DNA of 53,475 bases from contig DAITAC010000016.1 of NCBI GenBank assembly GCA_036824465.1, positions 1 to 53,475 of the forward strand, read 5' to 3'. Source of the DNA: JAKOQB01 sp036824465 (GTDB lineage Bacteria > Pseudomonadota > Gammaproteobacteria > Burkholderiales > Burkholderiaceae_F). A model generated the notes under the pieces. It ran no database searches. It had not been told where the DNA came from and saw only the letters and a program-made list of their open reading frames with translations. Shown here piece by piece: positions 18,284-25,986 of this stretch; the stretch's first letter is position 1, and each line of letters starts with the position of its first letter. The translations under genes were made by a program, and so were the position numbers.

Positions 18284-19252
18284 TCAACTGACAGTCAACG
18301 GGACGAGGAAATCCTGGCTCACGCGTCCGGCCAGGTCGTTGACACGTTCAAGAAAGGTGTTGAGGTAAGGATGCAGGCCGACGTGCAGGATGTCGCCAAT
18401 GCGGCCGTACTTGAGTTCCGCGCGCAGCAGGCCGGCACGACGTTCGGTTTCTCCCGACCGGCTGTTCTTGACATGCTCCAGGTTGATGCAGACTTCATTG
18501 ATGCAGTTCAGCAGCGAGCGCGGCATGTCGTCCCGCAGGACCAGCAGTTCAGCCACGCGCGACGGCGTGATCACATCGCGATAGACCTTCCGGTAGACCT
18601 CGAACGCGGACACCGAGCGCAGGATCGCCGCCCAGTAGTAGAAGTCCAGCGGATGGCCATTCTGTGCGGGGGTGCCGGATTGATCCGCCGTCGGCGCCAT
18701 CCCGTGGAATTTGACATCGAGCAGGCGCGCGGTGTTGTCGGCACGCTCCAGGAAAGTGCCGAGGCGGATGAAGTAGAACGCCTCGTCTTTCAGCATGGTC
18801 CCAATCGTCACGCCGCGCGAAAGATGCGAGCGGAACTTGACCCACTCGAACAACTGCTGCGGGTCCTGCTCCAGCGCGCGCGTCGAAAGCTGCTTCTGCA
18901 GTTGGAGCCACGTGTCGTTATGGGTTTCCCAGACCTCCGTGGTCAACGAACCGCGCACGGCGCGCGCGTTCTCACGTGCCGCCTGCAGGCACGAATAGAT
19001 CGATGACGGATTACTCGGATCGCGGACCATGAAGCCGAGCACGTCGCGCGCGGTGAGCAGCGGATGGCGCTCATCGAACGCGTGCTGAAGTTCCGAGATC
19101 CCCAGCATCGCGCGCCAGCCGCGCTCCGCGTCTTCGGCCGATTGCGGCAGCAGCGACGTCGACAGGTTGACGTCAAGCATGCGCGCCGTATTCTCTGCGC
19201 GTTCGATATAGCGGGCCATCCAGAACAGGTGATCGGCGGTGCGGGAAAGCAT
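18284..19252 (-). CDS. Alpha-E domain protein
   Basis: Alpha-E is an all-helical domain named for conserved Glu residues. It is always found beside circularly permuted ATP-grasp enzymes and has no proven activity. The 322-residue protein opens with LSRTADHLFWMARYIERAE, the best conserved family motif. The segment ERAENTARMLDVN (17-29) recurs as ERADNTARLLDVK (169-181), so the protein looks like two copies of one helical unit. The same opening motif occurs in the C-terminal part of the fusion gene at 10936. It probably partners the ATP-grasp protein encoded 178 bp upstream. Confidence 0.88.
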   Translation of the reverse strand: MLSRTADHLFWMARYIERAENTARMLDVNLSTSLLPQSAEDAERGWRAMLGISELQHAFDERHPLLTARDVLGFMVRDPSNPSSIYSCLQAARENARAVRGSLTTEVWETHNDTWLQLQKQLSTRALEQDPQQLFEWVKFRSHLSRGVTIGTMLKDEAFYFIRLGTFLERADNTARLLDVKFHGMAPTADQSGTPAQNGHPLDFYYWAAILRSVSAFEVYRKVYRDVITPSRVAELLVLRDDMPRSLLNCINEVCINLEHVKNSRSGETERRAGLLRAELKYGRIGDILHVGLHPYLNTFLERVNDLAGRVSQDFLVPLTVS

Positions 19253-19260
19253 GGTCAGTT

Positions 19261-19432
19261 GAGCGTCGGGCGTCGGGCGCCGGGCGCCGGGAGTACGGCT
19301 TCGCTGCCGCTCGCTGTGACGAGAGCTGTTGAGTCAGAGGCAACCCGGTTGCGAACCACGGCGATGGCACGCCGAGCATGTTCTTGACGCTCGACGCCCG
19401 ACGCCCGACTGGTAGTGCCCGACCGCCGACTC
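19261..19432. repeat. Intergenic inverted repeat between the alpha-E and ATP-grasp genes
   Basis: The arms GTCGGGCGTCGGGCG (19265-19279) and its exact reverse complement (19395-19409) are separated by 115 bp. Each arm is itself a direct repeat of GTCGGGC. A related GCCCGACCGCCGACT follows at 19418-19432, reaching the end of the next gene. Similar sequence occurs at 24236-24245 and 24347-24360. It resembles small dispersed palindromic repeats of the REP/BIME kind. Confidence 0.6.
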
Positions 19433-20867
19433 ATCGTTCGAGCACCCAGGTGTCCTTGGTTCCACCGCCCTGCGACGAATTGACGACCAGCGAGCCCTCA
19501 CGTAAAGCCACTCGCGTTAGGCCGCCGGGCACGGTGGAGACGTCCTTGCCTGACAACACGTATGGCCGCAGATCGATGTGCCGCGGGGCGATGCCGGCGT
19601 TCACGTAGGTCGGGCAGGTGGACAGCGCCAGCGTCGGCTGTGCAACAAAATCCGCTGGTTCGGACTTGATCTTGTTTCGAAACTCGTCGATCTCTCCTTT
19701 GGTGGCAGCCGGGCCCACCAGCATGCCGTAGCCGCCGGCGTTGTGTACTTCCTTCACCACCAGTTCCGGCAGGTGCGCGAGCACGTATTCCAGTTCGTCT
19801 TTGTTGCGACACTTGTAGGTCGGCACGTTCGCGAGCAGGGGTTTCTCGGCCAGGTAGAACTCGATCATGTCCGGCACGTATGGATAGATCGACTTGTCGT
19901 CGGCAATGCCGGTGCCGATCGCATTGGCGAGCGTCACGCGTCCCTCTCTGTACACGCCCAGCAGTCCCGGCACGCCGAGCGACGAGTCTGTTCGGAAGGC
20001 GAGCGGATCGAGAAAATCGTCATCGACGCGCCGGTAGATCACGTCGACGCGCCGTGGGCCGCGGGTCGTGCGCATGAAAACGGCGTTGTCCTGCACGAAC
20101 AGATCCTGGCCTTCGACCAGCTCGATGCCCATCTGCTGGGCCAGGAATGCGTGCTCGAAGTACGCCGAGTTGTACATGCCGGGGGTGAGCAGGACGACGG
20201 TCGGGTCCGCCACACCCTGCGGTGCCACCGAGCGCAGGTTTTCAAGCAGCAGATCGGGATAGTGCGCAATCGGCGCGACCCGATTACGCGCGAACAGGTC
20301 CGGAAACAGCCGCATCATCATCTTGCGGTTCTCGAGCATGTAGGACACGCCGCTGGGCACGCGCAGGTTGTCCTCCAGCACGTAGTACTCGCCTTCCTCT
20401 GTGTCACTGGTGGCGCGCACGATGTCGATACCGGCGATATGCGCATAGATGCCGCCCGGGACATCGACCCCATGCATCTCAGGCCGGTATTGCTGGTTCT
20501 TGAACACCTGGTCGGGCGGAATCTTGCCGGCGCGGATGATGTTCTGGTCGTGATAGACGTCGTGCACGAACAGGTTGAGCGCCTTGACACGCTGGCGCAG
20601 TCCGGCTTCGAGCCGGGTCCACTCGGCCGCGGGAATGATGCGCGGGATCACGTCGAACGGGATCAGCCGCTCGGTGCCCGCCGCGTCCTCATCCTTGTCG
20701 CCATACACTGCAAACGTGATGCCGACGCGCCGGAAGACGAGGTCTGCCTCGGCCCGCTTGAACTGCATCGAGTCGGCGCTTTGCGCTGCGCGCCATGCTT
20801 CGAAATCGCGATAGTGCGGACGCACGGCATTGTCCGCAGCCAACATCTCGTCAAAGGCCTTGACCAT
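19431..20867 (-). CDS. Circularly permuted type 2 ATP-grasp protein
   Basis: Predicted ATP-dependent COOH-NH2 ligase that would build or extend a small peptide in the Anbu-associated pathway. From the ATG at 20867 the product is 478 residues and starts MVKAFDEMLAADNAVRPHY, typical of the family. Visible motifs are VLLTPGMYNSAYFEHAFLA, YRRVDDDFLDPL, DSSLGVPGLL, LANAIGTG, and the ATP-binding K372 followed by the glycine loop GGYGM (378-382). It ends GGGTKDTWVLER. A GTG at 20906 would add 13 residues but lacks a ribosome site. It is the first gene of the six-gene cluster and follows comEC by about 80 bp on the same strand. Confidence 0.9.
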   Translation of the reverse strand: MVKAFDEMLAADNAVRPHYRDFEAWRAAQSADSMQFKRAEADLVFRRVGITFAVYGDKDEDAAGTERLIPFDVIPRIIPAAEWTRLEAGLRQRVKALNLFVHDVYHDQNIIRAGKIPPDQVFKNQQYRPEMHGVDVPGGIYAHIAGIDIVRATSDTEEGEYYVLEDNLRVPSGVSYMLENRKMMMRLFPDLFARNRVAPIAHYPDLLLENLRSVAPQGVADPTVVLLTPGMYNSAYFEHAFLAQQMGIELVEGQDLFVQDNAVFMRTTRGPRRVDVIYRRVDDDFLDPLAFRTDSSLGVPGLLGVYREGRVTLANAIGTGIADDKSIYPYVPDMIEFYLAEKPLLANVPTYKCRNKDELEYVLAHLPELVVKEVHNAGGYGMLVGPAATKGEIDEFRNKIKSEPADFVAQPTLALSTCPTYVNAGIAPRHIDLRPYVLSGKDVSTVPGGLTRVALREGSLVVNSSQGGGTKDTWVLER

Positions 20868-20945
20868 CGCTGCGTTCCGCCCCGCCGGCTGATCCTGCTC
20901 GACCACTCAAATTCAGTCTAGCAAGAACAGGGCCAGGTACCGCCC

Positions 20946-23420
20946 TCAGTATGGCTGCAGCGGTTCAACCTGGGGTTCAGCCTGATAGGCAGGAATCTCT
21001 TCGCTCGCCTCCCCGGTCACTTCCGATCGGCCCGGCCGGTTGTGCCAGTAGCGCGACCGCGTGCGCATCGATTCGACGGCGATCGACCCATCATCGCGCA
21101 GGCGCCACTGAGTGGCGCCTGCGTGATCGGTCCGCACCGACCTGGTCCCAACCGCTGCATAGCGTGCGACGACTTCGTCAGCAGGATGACCGAACCGATT
21201 CCGGTAACCGGTCTGGTAGACCACCCACATCGGTCGCGTCGCCTCGACAAAGGGCATGCTCGATGAACTGCGGCTGCCGTGATGAGGCGCCGTGACCAGC
21301 GAAGCGCCTCGCGACTGGTAACGCCCGATGAGTTCCGCCTCTTCGCGGGCCGGCAGATCGCCCGTCAGCAGCACGCGCTGCGGCCCCAGGCGCACTTCGA
21401 GCACGCAGCTCATTGCATTCGTGGACATTGCAGGTCGATCGAAGTCGGTCGCGAGCGGCCGCAGGACGCGCAGCTCCATCGAGCCGAGTATCAGTGTTTG
21501 ACCATCCATGCAGCGCTGCAGAGATTTGACCTCCTTCAGCATCGGATGGTCGACGCGTATCGACGTCCACACACGATCGATGGGCATGCTCTTCAGCAGC
21601 GACGCCGTGCCGCCGGAGTGATCGCTGTCAAGATGAGATACGACGAGCAGGTCGAGATGATCAATGCCGCGCCAGCGCAGGTATGGCGCAATCACGCGTG
21701 CGCCCGCGTCGGCCTCGGCCGAGTAACGCGGCCCGGTGTCGTACAGCAGGACATGGTCCTGGGTCTCGACCAGCATCGACATGCCCTGCCCGATGTCGAT
21801 CGCAGTCACCCACAACTCCCCCGGCGCAGGCCGCGATGGCGGCCAGACAAACATCGGCACGAACCATACGACTGCGATCCATCGCATTGGCCAGCCTGGC
21901 GGTGCAAGCAGCCAGAACACGGCGGGTAGGGCGAGGCACAGCGTCCACCACGGCGGCGCCGCGATTGCGATACTGGCCCAGCGGAAGGCGACGCTCCACT
22001 GCAATCCGGTCGCCAGCAAATCGAGCAACCAGTGCGCAAACGCGAGGCACGGCACCGCGATCGCTGCCATCGGCTCCGGAAGGACCACGAACAATCCGCC
22101 CAGCAATGCGAGCGGCGTCACCACTAGGCTCACAAGCGGAATCGCCACCGCGTTCGCCAGCGGAGACACGATCGACAACTGCTGGAACAGCACGACCGTC
22201 AACGGCACGAGCGCGAGCGTCACCGCGGCCTGCACGCGCACCGCCTGTCGCAGCCGCGTGCGCCAGCCCGTCGCCACGCCGGGCCGCCCGGTCACTACAT
22301 GGAAGATTGCCGCGACTGCGCCGAATGACAGCCAGAAACCAGGCGCGATCGCGGCCCACGGGTCGAGCAGGCAGACCACCGCCGCGGCGATAGCCAGCGT
22401 GGTGAAGGCGCGGGCCTGCCAGCGCAACAGCAACGCGATTGCCACAGTCGCCAGCATGAAGAAGGTCCGCTGGGCCGGAACTCCCCAGCCGGCGAGCAGG
22501 CAATACGCCAGCGCCGCGAGCATGGCGGCCAACGCCGCCGCGCTTTGTGCGGGCGCCAGGGCCAGCAACCGACGCGATCGTCGCCAGCCTGCGCTGATCG
22601 CCAGTGCTGCCAGTCCCGCGATCATCGTGATGTGAAGCCCCGAGATCGACACCAGGTGAGAGATGCCCGTGCGGTTGAACAGCGCCCAGTCCTCCTCGTG
22701 GATTGCACGCTGATCGCCGAGGACCAGCGCGACCAGCACACCGCCATAGCGGGCGCCCTGCAACCGCTGCTGCAAGCGGTCCCGCAATTCGTGGCGTGCG
22801 CGATCGATCAGCGCGCCGACGTCCCATACCACCGATTCAAGGCGGCGCGGCAGTGCCAGAGCGTCGGCCTCGCGCACGTACCCGCTCGCGCGCAGACCTC
22901 GCTCGATCATCCACGCTTCGAAGTCAAATCCGCCGGGATTCAGCACCCCGTGCGGCCGCTTCAGCCGCACAGTGAACTGCCACCGCTCCGCCGGTTTGAT
23001 CGTCATGTCGGTGCCGTACCAGGCGAGCGAGACGTGCGCCGGGACATGAACACCCGGCGTTTCAACACGCTCCACATTGAATTCGAAGCGCGTTCCGCGC
23101 TCGAGTTGCGCCGGCAGGCTCGACACCACACCGATTATGCGAATGTCTTTACCTTCATCGGCAAACGACAGCTCGTCGTTGAGACGAAGGTTCGCGATCA
23201 GCGTTGCCCAGAAAAAGCCGAGCATGACGGCCGAGCCGGTCTGGATTGAGAGAACCATGAACGGCCTAACCGTGCCGCCCTTCTCAAGCCGCCACGCGAG
23301 AACCAAGCCCAAGACTGCTGTGGCGGACAGAATTGCCATGAGGGTTCTGCCCGGTAATACCGACTGCAACTGCAACAGGAACACCCCGGCGACGAATGCC
23401 ACCAGCGGTGTCGCCCGCAT
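20946..23420 (-). CDS. comEC: ComEC/Rec2 DNA uptake channel and nuclease-like protein
   Basis: Inner-membrane protein that forms the channel for single-stranded DNA during natural transformation. The product is about 824 residues. It has two N-terminal transmembrane helices, an OB-like region (about 90-200), a Competence domain with GDQRAIHEEDWALFNRTGISHLVSISGLH followed by many hydrophobic helices, and a C-terminal metallo-beta-lactamase domain with HLDSDHSGG and PHHGSRSSSS. All three domains are intact, so DNA uptake is possible if pilus genes exist elsewhere. The ATG at 23420 lies one base after the tatD stop, so the two genes are probably coupled; an alternative start lies at 23444. Confidence 0.92.
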   Translation of the reverse strand: MRATPLVAFVAGVFLLQLQSVLPGRTLMAILSATAVLGLVLAWRLEKGGTVRPFMVLSIQTGSAVMLGFFWATLIANLRLNDELSFADEGKDIRIIGVVSSLPAQLERGTRFEFNVERVETPGVHVPAHVSLAWYGTDMTIKPAERWQFTVRLKRPHGVLNPGGFDFEAWMIERGLRASGYVREADALALPRRLESVVWDVGALIDRARHELRDRLQQRLQGARYGGVLVALVLGDQRAIHEEDWALFNRTGISHLVSISGLHITMIAGLAALAISAGWRRSRRLLALAPAQSAAALAAMLAALAYCLLAGWGVPAQRTFFMLATVAIALLLRWQARAFTTLAIAAAVVCLLDPWAAIAPGFWLSFGAVAAIFHVVTGRPGVATGWRTRLRQAVRVQAAVTLALVPLTVVLFQQLSIVSPLANAVAIPLVSLVVTPLALLGGLFVVLPEPMAAIAVPCLAFAHWLLDLLATGLQWSVAFRWASIAIAAPPWWTLCLALPAVFWLLAPPGWPMRWIAVVWFVPMFVWPPSRPAPGELWVTAIDIGQGMSMLVETQDHVLLYDTGPRYSAEADAGARVIAPYLRWRGIDHLDLLVVSHLDSDHSGGTASLLKSMPIDRVWTSIRVDHPMLKEVKSLQRCMDGQTLILGSMELRVLRPLATDFDRPAMSTNAMSCVLEVRLGPQRVLLTGDLPAREEAELIGRYQSRGASLVTAPHHGSRSSSSMPFVEATRPMWVVYQTGYRNRFGHPADEVVARYAAVGTRSVRTDHAGATQWRLRDDGSIAVESMRTRSRYWHNRPGRSEVTGEASEEIPAYQAEPQVEPLQPY

Positions 23421-23421
23421 C

Positions 23422-24231
23422 TCAATTCGCCGGCGACGCCGCAATCAACGCAGCGAGGCGCGGCATTGCGCCGCAAGCATTGGCGCAGTTCGCCGCCGCG
23501 ACATCGGCCCGCTCGACCGAACGCAACTGCGCCATCGTCTCGCCGATACGTGCCAGCGCAAAGGGCTCGTTGCGCAGGGTTGGACCTTGTCGCAGCCATT
23601 GCGGTGGGATGTCGGGAGCGTCGGTCTCCAGCACCCATGCGTCGTCCGGCAGGGTCGCCGCGAAGCGACGAATGCGCAGCGAGCCGTCATACGTCATCGC
23701 GCCGCCGAAACCGAGTTTGAACCCACGGGCGATCAAACGTCTCGCCTGGTCGTCGCTGCCATTGAATGCGTGCGCGATACCGCCGCGCACATCAATCCTG
23801 CGCAAATACTTCAGCAGATCGTCCGCCGAGCGCCGCACATGAATGATCACTGGCAGGTCGAAGCGACGGGCGAGCCGCAACTGCTCGGCGTAGAACCACT
23901 GCTGGCGCTCTCGACCGGGTGTTGCGACGTAGTTGTCGAGTCCGATTTCACCAATGGCAACGAAGCGCGCGTCACCGAGCGCGCCAGCGACCGCGACCCG
24001 AAGTCGTTCGATGTCGTCCTCGTGCGCACGATCCACATACAGCGGATGGATGCCGAGCGCATACGCGAAACCGTAACGATGTGAGCAATCCTTCACGCGC
24101 GCAAACGCCGGCGCCTCGACCGCCGGGATCACCATCATCGAGACACCGGCGTCGCGCGCGCGCGCAACGACCGCGTCACGGTCGGCATTGAAATCCTCAA
24201 CATCCAGATGGCAATGCGTGTCGATCCACAC
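23422..24231 (-). CDS. TatD family metal-dependent hydrolase (DNase)
   Basis: TatD proteins are TIM-barrel metallohydrolases with 3'-5' exonuclease activity in DNA quality control. All metal and active-site landmarks are present: WIDTHCHLD at the N-terminus, IGEIGLDNY, PVIIHVRRS, IAHAFNGS, and WVLETDAPDIPP. I prefer the GTG at 24231, which gives 269 residues beginning MWIDTHCHLD as in relatives. An ATG at 24291 would add 20 residues, but these would be encoded by repeat-like DNA, so it is less likely. It overlaps or abuts comEC downstream. Pairing a DNase with the DNA uptake channel is suggestive but not proof of a role in transformation. Confidence 0.85.
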   Translation of the reverse strand: MWIDTHCHLDVEDFNADRDAVVARARDAGVSMMVIPAVEAPAFARVKDCSHRYGFAYALGIHPLYVDRAHEDDIERLRVAVAGALGDARFVAIGEIGLDNYVATPGRERQQWFYAEQLRLARRFDLPVIIHVRRSADDLLKYLRRIDVRGGIAHAFNGSDDQARRLIARGFKLGFGGAMTYDGSLRIRRFAATLPDDAWVLETDAPDIPPQWLRQGPTLRNEPFALARIGETMAQLRSVERADVAAANCANACGAMPRLAALIAASPAN

Positions 24232-24371
24232 AGGAGTCGGGCGTCTGGAGGCAGGTGTCGGTAGAACGCGGCTTCGACCTTCATGCAGCATATCCGACGC
24301 CGGCTGTTCGGCGCCATGCCTCCCCCTTTCGCCCGGCTTACGAAGCCCCGACTGCCGACTAGACTTCCCCC
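24232..24371. repeat. Divergent intergenic region with repeat-like arms
   Basis: The region contains GTCGGGCGTC (24236-24245) and, at the other end, CCCGACTGCCGACT (24347-24360), facing the opposite way. Both resemble arms of the element at 19261-19432. The arrangement, two facing arms about 100 bp apart, is the same. It should also hold the promoters for tatD and the DUF2062 gene, but no clear hexamers were seen. Confidence 0.45.
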
Positions 24372-24929
24372 ATGCCACGGAAGTTCTTGAAGCGCTACAT
24401 GCCGGACGTCGACAAGGTGCGCGAAATGAAGGCATTCCGCGTCTTCGGCGACACACTGTTTCATCCCGCACTTTGGCATCTGAACCGGCGCTCCGCCGCC
24501 GGGGGCGTGGCAGCCGGATTGTTCTGCGGTCTGATTCCGGGACCGTTGCAGATGATCGGCGCCGGTGTTGCCGCGCTTCTGTTTCGCGTCAACTTGCCGG
24601 TCGCGCTGCTGACGACGCTGTACACGAACCCACTGACGATCGTTCCGCTGTACTTTCTCGCATACAAGATCGGGGCCTTCGTCCTCGGGGCTGCCGGTCG
24701 CACCGAAGTCGATCCGCCGCCCGCTTGGGCGTGGACGCACCCGATTGCCTCGGTCGAGGCATTCGGTCAATGGATGATCGGACTTGGCGCACCTCTTGCG
24801 GTTGGCGTCGTTCTGCTCGCCACGCTGCTCGCGACCTGCGGTTATGTGACCGTGCGCGTGCTGTGGAACCTCCATCTGCGCCACGCCTGGCTCGCGCGCC
24901 GGAACCGGCGCACCCGGGGTCGCGCCTGA
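24372..24929 (+). CDS. DUF2062 membrane protein
   Basis: The 185-residue integral membrane protein has the DUF2062 pattern. A basic N-terminus is followed by a glycine-rich helix (AAGGVAAGLFCGLIPGPLQMIGAG), the conserved TTLYTNPLTIVPLY segment, and a long hydrophobic helix near 135-160. About three or four transmembrane segments are expected. The function of the family is unknown; some members are fused to glycosyltransferases. Its TGA overlaps the ATG of the next membrane protein gene (TGATG), so the two are translationally coupled. Confidence 0.85.
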   Translation: MPRKFLKRYMPDVDKVREMKAFRVFGDTLFHPALWHLNRRSAAGGVAAGLFCGLIPGPLQMIGAGVAALLFRVNLPVALLTTLYTNPLTIVPLYFLAYKIGAFVLGAAGRTEVDPPPAWAWTHPIASVEAFGQWMIGLGAPLAVGVVLLATLLATCGYVTVRVLWNLHLRHAWLARRNRRTRGRA

Positions 24930-25297
24930 TGCAGCGCGCCTGGCGTCTGCTGCCGCTGATTGTCGCCGCGGCGCTCGCTTACGTGGTCGATGCCGGCGCG
25001 ATCAGTTTGGGCGCCGCGCTTGGTGCGGGCGCGTTTCTGTCATTGCTGCTGGCAAGACGACCGATGCCGGTGAAGTTCGGCGCGCTGTCGCTGGCCGGCG
25101 CGGTCGCCTTCGGATTCATCGCTGCCGTACTCGCGTCCCTCTATGGCATGCCGGTGAACGATCTGATGGCGAGCGCCGAGTCGTCACACCTGATGGCAAA
25201 AGCGATGGGAGTCGCCGCCGTGATGCTCGCCGTTCTTGGCGCATTGAGCCTGACCTGGGGAACGCTCGTCGGCCACCCGCCTGAGGCCGAGGACTGA
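24929..25297 (+). CDS. Small hypothetical membrane protein
   Basis: The 122-residue protein has four likely transmembrane helices (about 7-25, 28-43, 50-70 and 88-110) and a short acidic tail ending PPEAED. I do not recognise a named family. It starts at the ATG that overlaps the DUF2062 stop, so the two proteins may work together in the inner membrane. It converges on lolD, with 11 bp between the stop codons and a hairpin covering both. Confidence 0.7.
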   Translation: MQRAWRLLPLIVAAALAYVVDAGAISLGAALGAGAFLSLLLARRPMPVKFGALSLAGAVAFGFIAAVLASLYGMPVNDLMASAESSHLMAKAMGVAAVMLAVLGALSLTWGTLVGHPPEAED

Positions 25298-25315
25298 GCC
25301 GGTCTCGGTCAGTCC
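25291..25315. terminator. Bidirectional hairpin covering both stop codons of converging genes
   Basis: GGACTGA (25291-25297) pairs perfectly with TCAGTCC (25309-25315). Inside, after one unpaired base, CCG pairs with CGG around GTCT. The TGA of the upstream plus-strand gene and the TGA of lolD on the minus strand both lie in the stem. No clear U-tract follows, so it may stabilise 3' ends rather than end transcription alone. Confidence 0.5.
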
Positions 25316-25986
25316 GCAGTCAGCTGTCCGTGACGCAGACGAATGGTCCGATCGCACTGCGCCGCCAGTTCCGGATCGTGCGTCACGATGATGATCGCGG
25401 TGCCGCGCTCGCGCGCGAGTGATAACAACACGTCGAACACCCCGCGCGCCGTGTCGCGGTCGAGATTGCCAGTCGGCTCGTCGGCCAGCACGCACGCCGG
25501 TCGCGTCACGATCGCGCGGGCGATCGCCGTGCGCTGGCGCTCGCCACCGGACAGTTCGGCCGGATGATGCTGCAAGCGCTCGCCGAGGCCCACCGCACGC
25601 AGCGCGCCCGCTGCTTCTTCCCGTGCCTGTGCCAGCGTCAGGCGCCGGATCGATAGCGGCATCGCCACGTTGTCGAGCGCAGTGAACTCCGGCAACAGAT
25701 GGTGGAACTGGTAGACAAAACCCAACGCGCGGTTGCGCAGATCGCCGCGCTCGCCCTCGCCAAGGGCGGCAACATTCCGGCCGCCGATTTCGACCTTGCC
25801 CGCATCCACTGCATCGAGGCCGCCCAGACAGTGCAGCAGCGTGCTCTTGCCCGATCCCGACGCACCGACGATGGCGATCACTTCACCGCGCATGACATCG
25901 AGATCGGCGCCTTTCAGTACCTCGACCGCGAGATCAGCCTCACGATAGGCCTTGTACAGGCCCTGCGCCGAGATCACCTTAGTCAT
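25309..25986 (-). CDS. lolD: LolD, ATP-binding subunit of the lipoprotein-releasing ABC transporter
   Basis: LolD powers release of outer-membrane lipoproteins from the inner membrane to LolA. The 225-residue protein has Walker A GASGSGKST (41-49), the signature LSGGERQR (145-152), Walker B VLADE (166-170), and the H-loop in VTHD. The Q-loop region reads FVYQFHHLLPEFTALDNVAMP, the LolD-specific segment that meets the membrane subunit. The gene overlaps the 3' end of lolC by 8 bp, so the transporter genes are co-translated. Confidence 0.95.
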   Translation of the reverse strand: MTKVISAQGLYKAYREADLAVEVLKGADLDVMRGEVIAIVGASGSGKSTLLHCLGGLDAVDAGKVEIGGRNVAALGEGERGDLRNRALGFVYQFHHLLPEFTALDNVAMPLSIRRLTLAQAREEAAGALRAVGLGERLQHHPAELSGGERQRTAIARAIVTRPACVLADEPTGNLDRDTARGVFDVLLSLARERGTAIIIVTHDPELAAQCDRTIRLRHGQLTAD

